A stretch of DNA of 64,000 nucleotides, taken from the NCBI GenBank assembly GCA_029959085.1, contig JARWIR010000061.1, forward strand, positions 3,038,001 through 3,102,000. The letters run 5' to 3'. Made by a program: the position numbers and the translations under genes. Within the stretch, counting starts at the first letter, position 1, and each line of letters begins with the position of its first letter. This document shows positions 37,449-50,192 of this stretch, one piece after another. The DNA is from Nemophila menziesii. Its lineage: Eukaryota > Streptophyta > Magnoliopsida > Boraginales > Hydrophyllaceae. The notes beneath the pieces were generated by a model that ran no database searches, was not told where the DNA came from, and saw nothing but the letters and a program-made list of their open reading frames with translations.

Positions 37449-38778
37449 TTAATAATGCTTTATATACTTAAATAAAAATAATTGCTACATATGCTCTTTG
37501 ATTAATTGGATTTAAAAGAAATTAACTGTAAAATTAATTAATTATGTCTTATTCTTTATCAAGTTTTATAGGTTTCTTGACCTTTAGGTGTAGATTCCTT
37601 TGAAAAAATCTTTAGTGGAACTTAATTATAATTTTTTTTTTTTTTGGTTTCAAAATATTATATTAATAATTTAGTTGGATATTATTTGGCTACATATGTA
37701 CTAGTATCGCTAGACCTTCAATTGAAAATTAACTAAAATATGAATGTGAATTTTTTATTGAATCATTTAGTTAGATAAGAAAAAAAATGTTCAATTTTTA
37801 ATCAATTTGCAGGGGTGGGTCTAGAAGAAGTAATTGTATTTTTGTGTAGGTTAATTTAGGATGGCATAATGTTGGTTAGAGTTTATTTTGGAGGTCAAAA
37901 AATATTATTAAATTAGAGATAATGAATGGTTAAGGTTATTTTTAGATGAGAGATAATTAATGTTTGAGATATCATTTTTTTAATTCGTCAATCAAGACGT
38001 TTTTTCTCTCATTTTTCTAATATTATCCCTAATTAATTACTAATAAATTATTTTAAAAAATTATGCAATAAATGACCTCATACTTAATGTATAAGGGATA
38101 TATATTAAATAAGTGGTGTATTTAATGTCTTTTTTAATCTTTGTGCCACAAAAATTTAGGTAAGAAAAGTAACAAATAGAAATCAAAAAGAAAAAGAATT
38201 TGTTAATCAACAACCACTCACACAGCAGCAACAACCATACCATCTGGTTTGCTCAAGAGGTCTCCAAATAATTTTAGAAAAAATAAAGTTAAGAAATTTA
38301 GTGAATTCATAGTCACATAGTACAATCTGATAAAACTTAGTGATGAGAAATGTGAGATGATTTCAGTTTTTTAATCATCTAGGGTTTATGGAGAAAGTAC
38401 AATCGTTTGACTTGATGAGTTATAATAAATTTTGCAGTAACTGTAAATGTTATGTTCTCTATTGGGTGTTAAACTTAAAACATGTATGCTTCCTTTTTTT
38501 ATAGTGTGCTCGGATCACACATTGATATTAATGACTTGTTTACCTAGTGCAGATATTAAACACCTAACAATTTAGCACGAGACAAGATGATGATCGTGTT
38601 GGACTCAAACTATCGAAGACATTATATCAATGGGATCTGTGTATTATAGTTATCGTAAGAGCTAGGTAATCCTAAATCTCGATTCATACTTGTTTCTTCA
38701 TATATATATGCATGTAATTCTAAAATGATAAATGATGATGCTATGTTGAAATTTTCTTCCTTGTCATAAGGTAGTAGC

Positions 38779-39415
38779 ATGCCTGGTTCTCGAATCCGTG
38801 AGTCTTCTCCTACACCGACCGAATGAACGAGAAATGGGGTTTCATGGCCAATTCGAGATGGAATCCTGGCTTGGGCTCGGTCTCGTCAAATAATGCCTCT
38901 ACTCACAATGCTTCGAACATACTCTATATCAAGGGGATTCCTTTTAACTGCACTAAAAGACAAGTAGCTCGTATCCTTAAACATAATATTGCTCTATACC
39001 TTCAAATTATCAAACCAATTAATGTTCCTCCCTAAGTTGTTTTGGTTTAGATCTATTTTGGCTAGGTACAAAGATGTGAGACTCGTGAAAAAGGCATCGA
39101 AGAATGTAAATTTTTTTCCCTCAAGTTTCTTCTACTTTTTATATATTTTCTTCGACTGACTTAAAGTGATTTTGTTGATTATTTTTTGATTTTGTTGATG
39201 CAGATTGTGCAGCCACAGCTATGAGTGTTTTACAAGGTAAAATTATATTTCTCATTCACAACTTATCTTGGTTACTTTGATCTGTTTTTTCTTTAACTTG
39301 TCAAGCCATTAGTACAGGTTATAAGCTAGATGACCATGATATGGATTCAGCCCATTTAAGACTAGAGTTATCAATGTACCTATCTCCAATGTATGACTCT
39401 CGTGGCAAGCGATGA
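38779..39415 (+). pseudogene. NSR/RBPMS-like RRM protein, broken copy 3
   Basis: Third copy of the RRM relic. It has a private 4-bp insertion near 38817 (CCGACCGAATGA) that adds a stop in the first block. The rest follows copy 2: NSRWNPGLGSVSSNN, SNILYIKGIPFNCTKRQVARIL, RYKDVRLVKK, CAATAMSVLQ, GYKLDDHDMDSAHLRLELS, and an end in DSRGKR with TGA at 39413-39415. RNP1 is absent as in the others. Confidence 0.8.
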
Positions 39416-41792
39416 AGTGATTTCACACATCTAAGAGATTGTTTTTTTGAGCCAAACTAATAAGTTCTTGGTACATGTTAAGATTTTTTTTATATCTTAG
39501 TTTAATTATGCATGCATGCATCTTTTTACAATTTCAGTGGGCATGTTATGTATGGTTTATTAATAGAATTGCAAATGTTTTGGATTGAATAAAAATTATT
39601 GCTAACTTATAGGGTAATGAGAAAGCAAGATATGTAATATTATTTATTTTCCTTACAAGTTATATAACCTCGCCATATATTGGGTGGGAGAGTTTATTAT
39701 ATGCTTAGTTAAACATGAGTTAATTTTTAATTGTGTTTGGATTTGATGAAAACCTAGTTAACAATTTTGGGCAACGTTGTCTAATTGCGAGCATATTAGC
39801 TTAACTGAGATTGAGTAAATCATATTTATTTCTATCTTTTATTGAATTATGATTGTTACTTTGGTCAATTAATTGATTAACCATACCATAATGTACACCA
39901 CATGAGCATGGTTTATGGATAGAATTTGGTATCTAATAGTTCATTTGATCTATAGAATCAAAAGATATTAGGTGAGTGCATAGCCATGATTTGGGTAGGA
40001 TATTATATCGTTCGTTGGGTACATTGATTGTTCAAACACTAAGTTATTGTTAACAAGCATCAAATAAAATTAAAAGAATAAAAAAATGGAAAAAAAAGTA
40101 CCTCCAAATATAGAAGCTCTAAAAAAAGAAGTAGACTATTTTGTATAACAACCTGATGATAAATTAACTTGATGATAAATAAACTGACTCTAGTAGATGA
40201 TACGACGAAAGAGAAGAGAATAGCAAGTAAAATGGGGAGGTATATATATAGTTAAATGGGTGGTTTGTCTCCCCAAGATAATAATTACTTGACACCCAAA
40301 TAGAGAGAACACCACGTATCACACACGACTCTATACATAAATGAGCAGGAAAGTTCTCAAACCTATCCTATACAAGGTAGATCGAGAGTCTTCATCTATA
40401 TTCATAATTTTCGGGTTGACATTTTACATTATTGTATTGGATAATAAATTAGAGGTTTTTCTAATCAAATTATTATATTTTGAGTATGTTAGATGTGCCT
40501 TGTTTGTTGAGGCATTGGATATTCATAGCTCCTAACTTGCATTAGGAGTAGTTGTTTTTTAATTCAATAATATTAGGTACATGTTTTTTCTTTCAAATAT
40601 ATCTTGCATTAAGATAATAAAGTATATCGTACATAAATTGTGATAAATATATAGCTTATGTCATTCCTCAAAATAAGGAAATGTGGTGCAACTAAAACCT
40701 ATTTAGAAATTATCATATGAGATATTGGATAACCATATAACATTTAGGTGACCATAACTCAAACGAATGGATCATCAAGATTCTTCTTCAAGACGAGTCA
40801 TTGATCTATTAAATGTAATTATTATTTTGATTTCATCGTTTAGAGAATAATCACATTTAAAGAAGAGAAAATTTAGTAAAAAGAAAAAGTAACATTAGCT
40901 ATTAAAGTGCGCCACACACAAAATGAACTCATTTGGTCTATTTGAAGTTCTAGGTTTTATTTGATGTGAATATCTGATATAACCATTGCAAGGATTCATT
41001 CTTAACTTAGGCTAATGTATATGTCAAGATGAACAATATGTTATTTTGGACAAGATTGGTGAACTCACTCGATAGATACATTCGTGTGGAGTATAAAATG
41101 GCGTGATGCCTTACGCAACACATATCATTGAATATTTATAGACACGACACTTTTGTATCATATACTTAATATAAAATGCGCGTTTTTAATCCATTAAGTA
41201 TGATATAGGAAATTTCCCCACGAATATGTCACATCAAAAAACACCAGATGATATGGTCTTGGTCCACAATATAACCAATATATATTAAATTAAAGGTTTT
41301 CTTTTGACAAAAAAAATTAAAGTTTTTCAAGCGTACTTCTAGAGCACTTGAAAACTTTACAAAGATGGAAGTATCACATAAGCAACATGTTGTCACATTA
41401 TTTATGTGACTAGTCTCGTTATATCTATAAGAATGGCACTATGAATATTAACTAATATACATGTTGCAACAATCTTGTATCTATTACCAAAGATAGGCAT
41501 AGTAACGCTCTTCTAATACATTATAAAAAATGGTACGCAAGATACTGTTTCATCCCTATCTTAACAATCGACCATCCGATGGACCAATATATTTTGTTAT
41601 GTGTAAATGAAAACCCCTATAGATTAAGTTAACCTATAATTTTATCTTGTAGTTATACATATTTCACACAATAGGTCACTGCTTTATAATCTCCCTTTCT
41701 TGAGATCCCTTAAGCAAAAATTTAAAATGAACTTGATTATCAGTTGTGGTCATACCGATTTACTAATTTTGCAGCACATACTAACGCGAAAA
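39416..41792. other. Non-coding downstream part of R3
   Basis: No recognised gene. The 64-codon frame at 40341-40535 has no similarity I know and is broken in R2. Confidence 0.5.
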
Positions 41793-42599
41793 GGTTTTGA
41801 AGATCTCAAAAAACTATTTGTTTGATAGGTGATATTTTTACTCTATCAACAATCTAAACTTGTAAATATAAGTCTACAACTCGAGTGACAACCTTATGAA
41901 AAATGCAATTAGCACTTGATGTTGTAAAACAAATTATAAATCATTGTTATTTAACTGTTAAGCAGTGTATTATATTTAACTAGTATCATTTATGACATTA
42001 TTTCTATATAGTTATTTTCAAACATCATTTAGTGTTGATATATATGTAACTCCTCATGTTCATCTATCTAATTAACTATTTGTTCATAAAATTAAAATGT
42101 TCAAACCATTTGATCAAATGGTACTCTTATAAAAATTTAGTATTCAATATCATCGCTAATTATTACTTTATTATAGATATTAAATATATAAAGATTTTTG
42201 ATGAATTCAAATATTTTAGTATACAAATATAAAAAACATCCAAACATGTCACATGTTAATAGTAAATAATATATTCCATAAATAAAAAATATTTCAAATG
42301 AATGAATATCATAAATTCAACAAATTATATATAATACCAAATAATTAATAACATTGTATTGTATGAAAATTTTAAAAATTAAACATGATTAACAATATAT
42401 TTTATATTCTTTTAGAAAAAAATATAATATTAATTAATTAATATAAATCACGATAAAAAGTAACATAAACTTTAAAAATTAAATTATATATGTCTTTAGA
42501 TCTTATATATTAAAAAATTAAATATTATAAAAATCTTCCAATGACATTTGTTTCGATTTGTAAAATATTCTTATAAATTACATTGTATTCCATTTTTCA

Positions 42600-42608
42600 A
42601 AACCCTAA
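42600..42608 (+). promoter_or_regulatory. Telo-box in R4
   Basis: AAACCCTAA in the same context as in R1-R3. Confidence 0.5.
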
Positions 42609-42854
42609 ACCAGCCGCCACCCTTCATTCATTTTCATAATCACATCTTCTTCCAAACATATTATCTTGTGCGTGCTTTCGTTCCATTAACCTATTAGATA
42701 CATTACTCAAAACCTTCATAAATATAATTTCTTGTATGAAATATATCTCATATAATGCTGACCTCTTCTCAAAAGCATTTTTAAATTTGTTCTTGATTTT
42801 TTTTAAATTTTGGATAGTTGATCATAACATTTCAACCAGGTATATGTTTTTTAG

Positions 42855-42856
<2 letters not shown>

Positions 42857-42886
<30 letters not shown>
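42857..42886. repeat. (TA)n microsatellite in R4
   Basis: Short TA run at the position of the longer run in R3. Confidence 0.9.
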
Positions 42887-42891
<5 letters not shown>

Positions 42892-44076
42892 TGCTTTATA
42901 TACTTGAATAAAAATAATTGCTACATATGCTCTTTGATTAATTAATTAACTGTAAAATTAATTAATTATGTCTTATTCTATATCAAGTTTTATAGGTTTC
43001 TTGACCTTTAGGTGTAGATTCCTTTGAAAAAATCTTTAGTGGAACTTAATTATAAATTTTTTTTTTGGTTTCAAAATATTATATTAAGAATTTAGTTGGA
43101 TATTATTTGGCTACATATGTACTAGTATCGCTAGACCTTCAATTGAAAATTAACTAAAATATGAATGTGAATTTTTTATTGAATCATTTAGTTAGATAAG
43201 AAAAAAATGTTCAATTATTAATCAATTCGCAGGGGTGGGTCTAGAAGAAGTAATTGTATTTTTGTGTAGGTTAATTTAGGATGACATAATGTTGGTTAGA
43301 GTTTATTTTGGAGGTCAAAAAATATTATTAAATTAGAGATAATGAATGGTTAAGGTTATTTTTAGATGAGAGATAATTAATGTTTGAGATATCATTTTTT
43401 TTATTCGTCAATCAAGACGTGTTTTCTCTCATTTTTCTAATATTATCCCTAATTAATTACTAATTAATTATTTTAAAAAATTATGCAATAAATGACCTCA
43501 TACTTAATGTATAAGGGATATATATTAAAGAAGTGGTGTATTTAATGTCTTTTTAAATCTTTGTGCCACAAAAATTTAGGTAAGAAAAGTAGCAAATAGA
43601 AATAAAAAAGAAAAAGAATTTGTTAATCAACAACCACTCACACAGCAGCAACAACCATTTGGTTTGCACAAGAGGTCTCCAAATAATTTTAGTAAAAATA
43701 AAATTAAGAAATTTAGTGAATTCATAGTCACATAGTACAATTTGATAAAACTTGAGTGATGAGAAATGTGAGATGATTTCAGTTTTTTAATCATCTAGGG
43801 TTTATGGAGAAAGTACAATAGTTTGACTTGATGAGTTATAATAAATTTTGCAGTAACTGTAAATGTTATGTTCTCTATTGGGTGTTAAACTTAAAACATG
43901 TATGCTTCCTTTTTTTATAGTGTGCTCGGATCACACATTGATATTAATGACTTGTTTACCTAGTGCAGATATTCAACACCTAACAATTTAGCACGAGACA
44001 AGATGATGATCTTGTTGGACTCAAACTATCGAAGACATTATATCAATGGGATCTGTGTATTATAGTTATCGTAAGA

Positions 44077-45631
44077 GTTAATATTACAAAAGAAGTTTAT
44101 GGATGTTCTAACTGCGGTATAGAAGATCATGATTGGGAGACCTGTCAAAACAATCCAAAATCCGTAATGTTCATGTCCAACCGAGGAAATTATAACTCAA
44201 GTGGTCAAGGTTATCAACCGAATAGAAACCATCCGGGTTTTCTATATTCGAATCCAAATGGGGCTGCTAATCCACAACATGCATATCAACCACGACCCCA
44301 AGGCAATAGCTTTCAACCAAGACCTCATAACAATTATCAAGGTGGACAAGCATACGGAAATCAAGCTCAGAGACAACCTCCTCAAGATGCTTATGCCGAC
44401 ACCATGAGCAAGAAAGCTCTATCTGCTCAACCTCAAGAAGGTGCTTTAGATGTACAACAAACCTTGACAACATTAATCACCATTCAACAAACTACAGCCG
44501 CAACACTTAAGTTGATGGAAACTCAGATGGCGCAGATGGAAAAGCAATTAAATCAACGTCCACAAGGACAATTACCAAGTGACACTGAAGAACCCAAGCA
44601 GAGAGAAGATTGTAATGCAGTAACACTTCGAAGTGGTAAGAAGCTTGCTCCACCTCCCTTTCCCGTAATGAAAGAAAAAGAAACAACTGTGAAGGAAAAA
44701 CCGGTAAAAGATGTGGTGGAGAAAGAAGATGAACCTGAAGTAATAGAAGTAGAGAAGATTCCGGATAAGCCAAAGAAGCCAGATACTACAATAACCCGTC
44801 CTCCTCCACCTTTTCCCTCGAGAGTTCAGAAGAAAGGCGATATGGCTGACTATCAGAAATTCCTGAATGCGGTATGTGGTCTTAATATTAACATTCCATT
44901 CTTAGATGCCATTAGAGATGTGCCGAAATACGTCAAATTCCTGAAGAGATCCATCGCCAACAAAAGACCACACCTTGAGAATGAGATGATAGGTTTGCCT
45001 GAAGAATGTAGTGCCATATGCCAAAGCAAATTGCCACAAAAACTACTTGATCCTGGGAGTTTTACAATTCCTATTTCCATTGGCAATGAGTGGCAAGGTA
45101 AAGCTTTGTGTGATTTGGGAGCGAGTATCAATCTCATGCCCAAATCAATTTTCGAGATGTTGAAGATAGGAGAAGCAAGGCCAACATCCATGGTCATACA
45201 GATGGCTGACAGATCCCTCGTACATCCAGAGAGACGCATAGAAGATGTCCTCGTCAAGGCAGGTACTTTAATTTTTCCTGTCGATTTCGTTATTCTTGAA
45301 TACGACGCGGATAGGAATGTCCCCATCATCTTGGGACGACCATTCCTAGCCACGGGGCGTACTGTTATTAATGTAGAAAACGGAGAATTGACAATGCGAA
45401 TCCAAGACGAGGAGGTAAACTTCAACGTGTTTAGGGCAATGAAGTTTCCAGATTTGCGAGAAGACTGTTTCCAATTGGACATGATTGATTTAGCCACACG
45501 AGAAGAATGGGAATACATGAACTTCGGTGATATCTTGCAAGCTGCTCTAACACTTGACTTACCAAAACCAATTGAAGAGTTAGCCGAAATAGTGGCAGCT
45601 CTTAACTCTGGATATCCGAAGCAGAAGCGTC
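44077..45631 (+). pseudogene. Gypsy-1 gag (C-terminal part) and protease
   Basis: The nucleocapsid and protease part of the retrotransposon polyprotein, open from the junction at 44077. It begins with a CCHC knuckle (CSNCGIEDHDWETC, ending near 44150), then a Gln/Pro/Asn-rich region, and TLRSGKKLAPPPFPV. A retropepsin-like domain follows from about 45060, with active-site motif CDLGASINLMP and ILGRPFLATGRT. The usual D-S/T-G is D-L-G here, a variant I recall as common in this plant lineage. The frame is then broken by the solo LTR at 45632, and read-through into it ends at 45654. Comparison with Gypsy-2 suggests about 310 N-terminal residues are lost. Confidence 0.88.
45627..45631. repeat. 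Target-site duplication GCGTC, left
   Basis: GCGTC precedes the solo LTR and recurs at 47195-47199 directly after it. Removing the LTR and one copy restores the gag-pol reading frame. Confidence 0.95.
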
Positions 45632-47194
45632 TGGTGGTCCTTTGTGTGTTCTAAATAAATTCAAATGATAATCAAACCACAACCGCAAGTGTACGGTTGT
45701 CCCAAGTAGTATATCTGATAATACAGATTCGTTCCAAGGACGGAATGGTTGATCAAAATGTCTAGCAAATAGTGATTGATGCACTTATGAAAATAAAAGA
45801 TAATAATATGTTTGTTTGGTTTTTTTGTGATTAAAGCTAATGAATGAAAGACAAATAATTAAATGCAAATAAAATCTAAGACGCAAGTAAAATGTGTGAA
45901 AACGCAATATGAGAAGTATCACTTGAGAACGTAAGGATCCTCCCTATCTTATTTCCTGACTTATGTTGTTTAAGGGCTAAATTGGTCAATTACAATGGTC
46001 GGGATTCTAAATTCCTTATACCCCCGTCAGGGTGGACTATAAGGCAATCCTAGGGTGTCACTAGTACCGTCAGGGTAAATATGATCCACCTTTAGATGAT
46101 TAAGTTTTATTACCTCATTGGCCCTAGGATTAGCTAAGTTCGTCAGAATCATTAACTTCTATCCTAGATTGAATAAATGGTTCTGTACCTAAACCCTCCG
46201 TCAGGATGATCCAATTGCCACTAATTGGAATAGCCTAAATACTAACACCTGTTCCTAGTTCATGATGCTAAAAACAGTAAAATAATCTCAATTTATTGAA
46301 AAGAGTAAAATACCCAATCTAATTTAATTTAACATAAACCCAATTTCAACATTCGTTATTTCACAAAATTAGGATTCACCCATTGTTTGTTCTCAAGCAC
46401 TATGAATTGTTTAGCTCATATTAAAACGAAATACTAAATTAAAATAAATGGAATTCATATTTGATTAAAAAGTAAAAGATAAAAGAAACCTAATTTCCGG
46501 AATTGGAATGACTGAGAACGGAGCTATAAACCCACTCCAGCTCTAGCAGCTTCTTCTTCCTTCCTTCTGTTGCTTCTCTCTGATGTTTTTAATTGTAAAG
46601 AATGAATTCTGTGAAAAATAGAAGTCCAGACCTCCTTTTATAAGCATAAATTCGGACTAGGGCTTGGACCAGAGAATAAAATACTAATTAAATGTCCAAG
46701 CCCAAATTCTAAGCCCAAAATCCCGTAACTGCTGATACACCTTCACTAAAATGGCTTTTCCCGATGCGTTATGACTCCGATTGACCTCATTCCAGTTGCT
46801 AAAGTTCCGTAACTCGATAAGGAATGTTTTCTCTTCAAAGGTCAACAGCTAAATCATCGCTTAAGCCCCTCGAAATCAGCAATCTATGTCCTGGAAAATG
46901 GATTTTCAGCTCTAAAAATAATATCCTCGGGATTTATCTTCAAGTCTTGACTCTAATTCACGATCTTTGACTTTCTCCTCGGATTCCTCTCCTAGATAAC
47001 ATCTAAAACCTGTAAACTTTACACTAAAAATACCAATATTACGCGCAAAAGCTTAATAAATTAAAAATGCTAGAAATAAAAAGGAAATTCCGGATTATTG
47101 CATATTTAGTCCAAAAGTCTATCAAATTAATTAAATAAACACAAAAAATGATGTCTCCCAAGGGTCGAAAATAAGAACAATTAGGGAGACATCA
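45632..47194 (-). mobile_element. Solo LTR of the Gypsy-2 family
   Basis: 1,563 bp running from TGGTGGTCC to GAGACATCA on the plus strand. In the orientation of its own family it reads TGATGTCTCC to GGACCACCA, so it lies on the minus strand. It has a GCGTC target-site duplication on both sides. It is clearly similar to, but visibly more diverged from, the two Gypsy-2 LTRs than they are from each other. It has a TATA box (TATAAAAGGAG on the minus strand, 46632-46642) and the four CCGTCAGG-type motifs. Intra-element LTR recombination is the usual origin. Confidence 0.95.
46632..46642 (-). promoter_or_regulatory. LTR TATA box, solo LTR
   Basis: TATAAAAGGAG on the minus strand, conserved in the two Gypsy-2 LTRs at 52184-52194 and 59561-59571. 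Confidence 0.7.
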
Positions 47195-47199
47195 GCGTC
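47195..47199. repeat. Target-site duplication GCGTC, right
   Basis: Second copy of the 5-bp duplication flanking the solo LTR. Confidence 0.95.
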
Positions 47200-50192
47200 T
47201 CACTTATGAACCTGTAAGAGAACCGGGGGAGATAGTTCTTAAAAATAAACCATCTATCGAAGCTCCCCGGAAATTAGAAGAAAAGCCGCTTCCGACACAC
47301 CTGAGGTATGCGTATTTAGGTACTAACAAAACTCTGCCTGTTATTGTTTCAGCTACTTTAACAGGTCTTCAAGAAGAAAAACTGTTGCGCATCCTACGAG
47401 CTAACAAAGAGGCGATTGGTTGGACTATTGCCGACATCAAAGGTATTAGTCCTTCCTATTGCCAACACAAGATCATTTTGGACGATGAAAATGCGCGCTC
47501 AATCGAAGGACAAAGAAGATTGATGCCAGCTATGAAGGAAGTAGTGAAGAAAGAGGTTATCAAGTTGTTAGATGCGGGAATCATCTATCCCATAGCTAGC
47601 AGCGAATGGGTGAGTCTAGTCCAATGCGTACCAACGAAGGGTGGTATTACTACCATCTTGAACGAGTAGAATGAAGCCATTCCCTCAAGGACCGTTGTTG
47701 GTTGGAGAGTGTGTATGGATTATCGAAAGTTGAACAAGGCCACCAGAAAAGATCACTTCCCTCTTCCGTTTATTGATCAGATGTTAGACAAGCTAGCTGG
47801 TAGAGAATATTATTGCTTTTTGGATGGGTATTCAGGATACAATCAGATTTATGTAGATCCAAAAGACCAACACAAGACCACTTTTACATGTCCTTTTGGT
47901 ACCTTTGCCTTTCGAAGGATGCCATTTGGATTATGTAATGCACCTGCTACTTTTCAAAGATGTATGATGGCGATTTTCTGGGACATGATCGATGATTTCC
48001 TTGAGGTATTTATGGATGATTTCTCTGTGTTTGGTGATAAATTTGATGAGTGTTTACGGAACTTGGAGAAGTTGTTGGTTAGATGCAAGGAAACTGATTT
48101 GGTTTTGAACTGGGAAAAATGTCACTTTATGGTTCGTGAAGGTATAGTATTGGGACACAAGGTTTCGAGTTCGGGTTTGGAAGTTGATCGCGCAAAGATT
48201 GAGGTAATTAAAACTCTTCCCCCTCCAATTTCTGTTAAAGGGGTAAGAAGTTTCTTAGGTCATGCTGGTTTTTACCGACGTTTCATCAAGGATTTCTCCA
48301 AGATCTCTAAACCATTATGTAACTTACTTGAAAAGGACGCCAAATTCCTTTCTGATGAAGCTTGCATGGTGGCCTTTCAAAAGATTAAGGAGAAGCTTAT
48401 TTCTGCACCTATTGTATTACCTCTTGATTGGAAGATTCCGTTTGAAGTTATGTGTGACCCTAGTGATCTTGCTATGGGTGCTGTTCTGGGACAACGAAAA
48501 GATAAGGTATTTCATTCCATATACTACGCTAGTAAGGTCTTTACAAATGCTCAAGTGAATTATACCGTAACTGAGAAAGAGTTACTAGCTGTAGTATATG
48601 CATTCGACAAATTTCGTTCCTATCTTCTTGGGGCGAAAGTTGTTGTTTTTACTGATCATTCTGCAATTAGATACCTTATGGAAAAGAAAGATGCTAAGCC
48701 ACGCTTAATCAGATGGGTGTTATTGTTACAAGAGTTTGACTTAGAAATCCGAGATCGAAAGGGTTGTGATAATCAGGTTGCAGATCATTTGTCACGTCTT
48801 GAAGGTTCAGAGCTTAATAATGATCCAGAGTTGGTTCGAGAAGAATTTCCGGATGAAAGGTTATTTGCTATACATAATTGTACTCCTTGGTATGCTGACA
48901 TTGCTAATCTTATTGTGAGTGGTAACTTTCCTCAAGGAGCCACATCACAAGACAAGAAAAGATTGATCCATCGTGCTAAACAGTTCTTTTGGGAGGATCC
49001 ATTCCTCTACAAAGTGTGTAGTGATCAAATGGTGAGAAGATGCATACCTGAGAGAGATGTTTGGGAAGTGATTGCGAGTTGTCACGATTCTCCATACGGA
49101 GGACACTTCAAAGGAGACCGCACAGCTGCTAAGGTACTACAATCCGGTTTTTATTGGCCTACTTTACATAAGGATTGTCATGATTATGTTCACAAGTGTC
49201 ATAGATGCCAGTTTAATGGTAATATATCCAAGAGGGATGAGATGCCGCGTAATAATGTGCTTGAAGTTGAGATATTTGATGTATGGGGTATTGATTTCAT
49301 GGGTCCTTTTGTACCATCTAACGGAAATCTTTACATCCTTCTAGCTATTGATTACGTGTCTAAATGGGTAGAGGCTGTAGCTCTACCAACTAATGATTCG
49401 CGAGTAGTGATTAAATTCTTAAAATCACACATCTTTACTAGACATGGGACACCTCGAGTTATTATCAGTGATGGAGGTTCACACTTTGTGAACAAATATC
49501 TGAAGACAGTTCTAGAGAAGTATGGTGTGAGACATCGTGTGTCTACCGCGTATCATCCACAATCCAATGGTCAAGCTGAGGTCTCTAATCGAGAGGTCAA
49601 ATCTATTCTGGAAAAGACTGTTGGCCCTACACGAAAAGTTTGGTCTATGAAGCTAGATGATGCATTGTGGGCATATCGTACTGCATTCAAGACACCTGTG
49701 GGTGCATCTCCGTATCTTATTGTGTATGGTAAGGCTTGTCACTTACCTCTTGAGCTTGAAATGGGTGCCTATTGGGCAATTGCGAAGATGAATATGGATC
49801 CAACCTTAGCTGCGGAGAATCGTATGATGAAGCTGAATGAACTTGATGAGTTTCGATTACATGCTTATGAAAACGCGAAGCTTTACAAAGATAACACGAA
49901 GAGATGGCATGATAATCGCATCCGTGCAAAGACATATGAAGTAGGACAGAAGGTCCTAAAGTACAACTCCAAGTTCAGTAATTATCCGGGGAAGTTGAGA
50001 TCAAAGTGGTCTGGTCCTTACATTGTGACCAAAGTTACGCCTCATGGAGCTATAGAGATTGAGCATCCAACTGAACACCGCACCTTTATGATGAACGGTC
50101 ATCGTTTGAACATCTATCATGGAGGAGAGGATACTAATCGCATGGTGGATCCACATCCGGGAGAGGTCATGTACCTCCTCGAAGCTGAATAG
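47200..50192 (+). pseudogene. Gypsy-1 pol: reverse transcriptase, RNase H, integrase
   Basis: Continuation of the gag-protease frame after the solo LTR. An in-frame TAG at 47667-47669 splits it; from 47709 it is open to TAG at 50190. RT comes first, with [23 protein letters not shown] and the catalytic box FMDD (residues 101-104 of the frame from 47709). RNase H follows ([13 protein letters not shown] near residue 250, [12 protein letters not shown] near 286, TDHSAIRYL near 314). Integrase has an HHCC zinc finger (H-x6-H, then C-x2-C), core aspartates in WGIDFMGPF and IISDGGSHF, and a glutamate 36 residues on in NGQAEV. The C-terminal segment has WSGPYIV. The one stop looks like a single-base change, so apart from the solo LTR this pol is well preserved. 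Confidence 0.92.

Larger units (their letters stand above)
36325..41792. repeat. Array repeat R3 (5.5 kb)
   Basis: The longest unit, nearly identical to R2 by eye over most of its length, and retaining the leader segment that R2 lost. It contains a TA microsatellite at 37399-37444 that R1 lacks. Confidence 0.9.
41793..44077. repeat. Array repeat R4, truncated by Gypsy-1
   Basis: Fourth unit, colinear with R3 up to the block that corresponds to about 38663 in R3. It stops at GTAAGAG, where gag sequence of Gypsy-1 begins. The RRM relic that should follow is missing and does not reappear right of the retroelement inside the window. Confidence 0.9.

Noticed and set aside
40341..40535. 64-codon frame in R3
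   Set aside because: No similarity known to me and interrupted by a stop in R2, so no sign of selection.
44267..45518. Minus-strand frames of 68, 88 and 221 codons under gag and protease
   Set aside because: Shadows of the strongly supported plus-strand polyprotein.
46024..46207. Regularly spaced CCGTCAGG motifs first read as a possible CRISPR-like array
   Set aside because: Plant genome, motif too short and variable, and it lies in an LTR with a matching set in a related LTR family.
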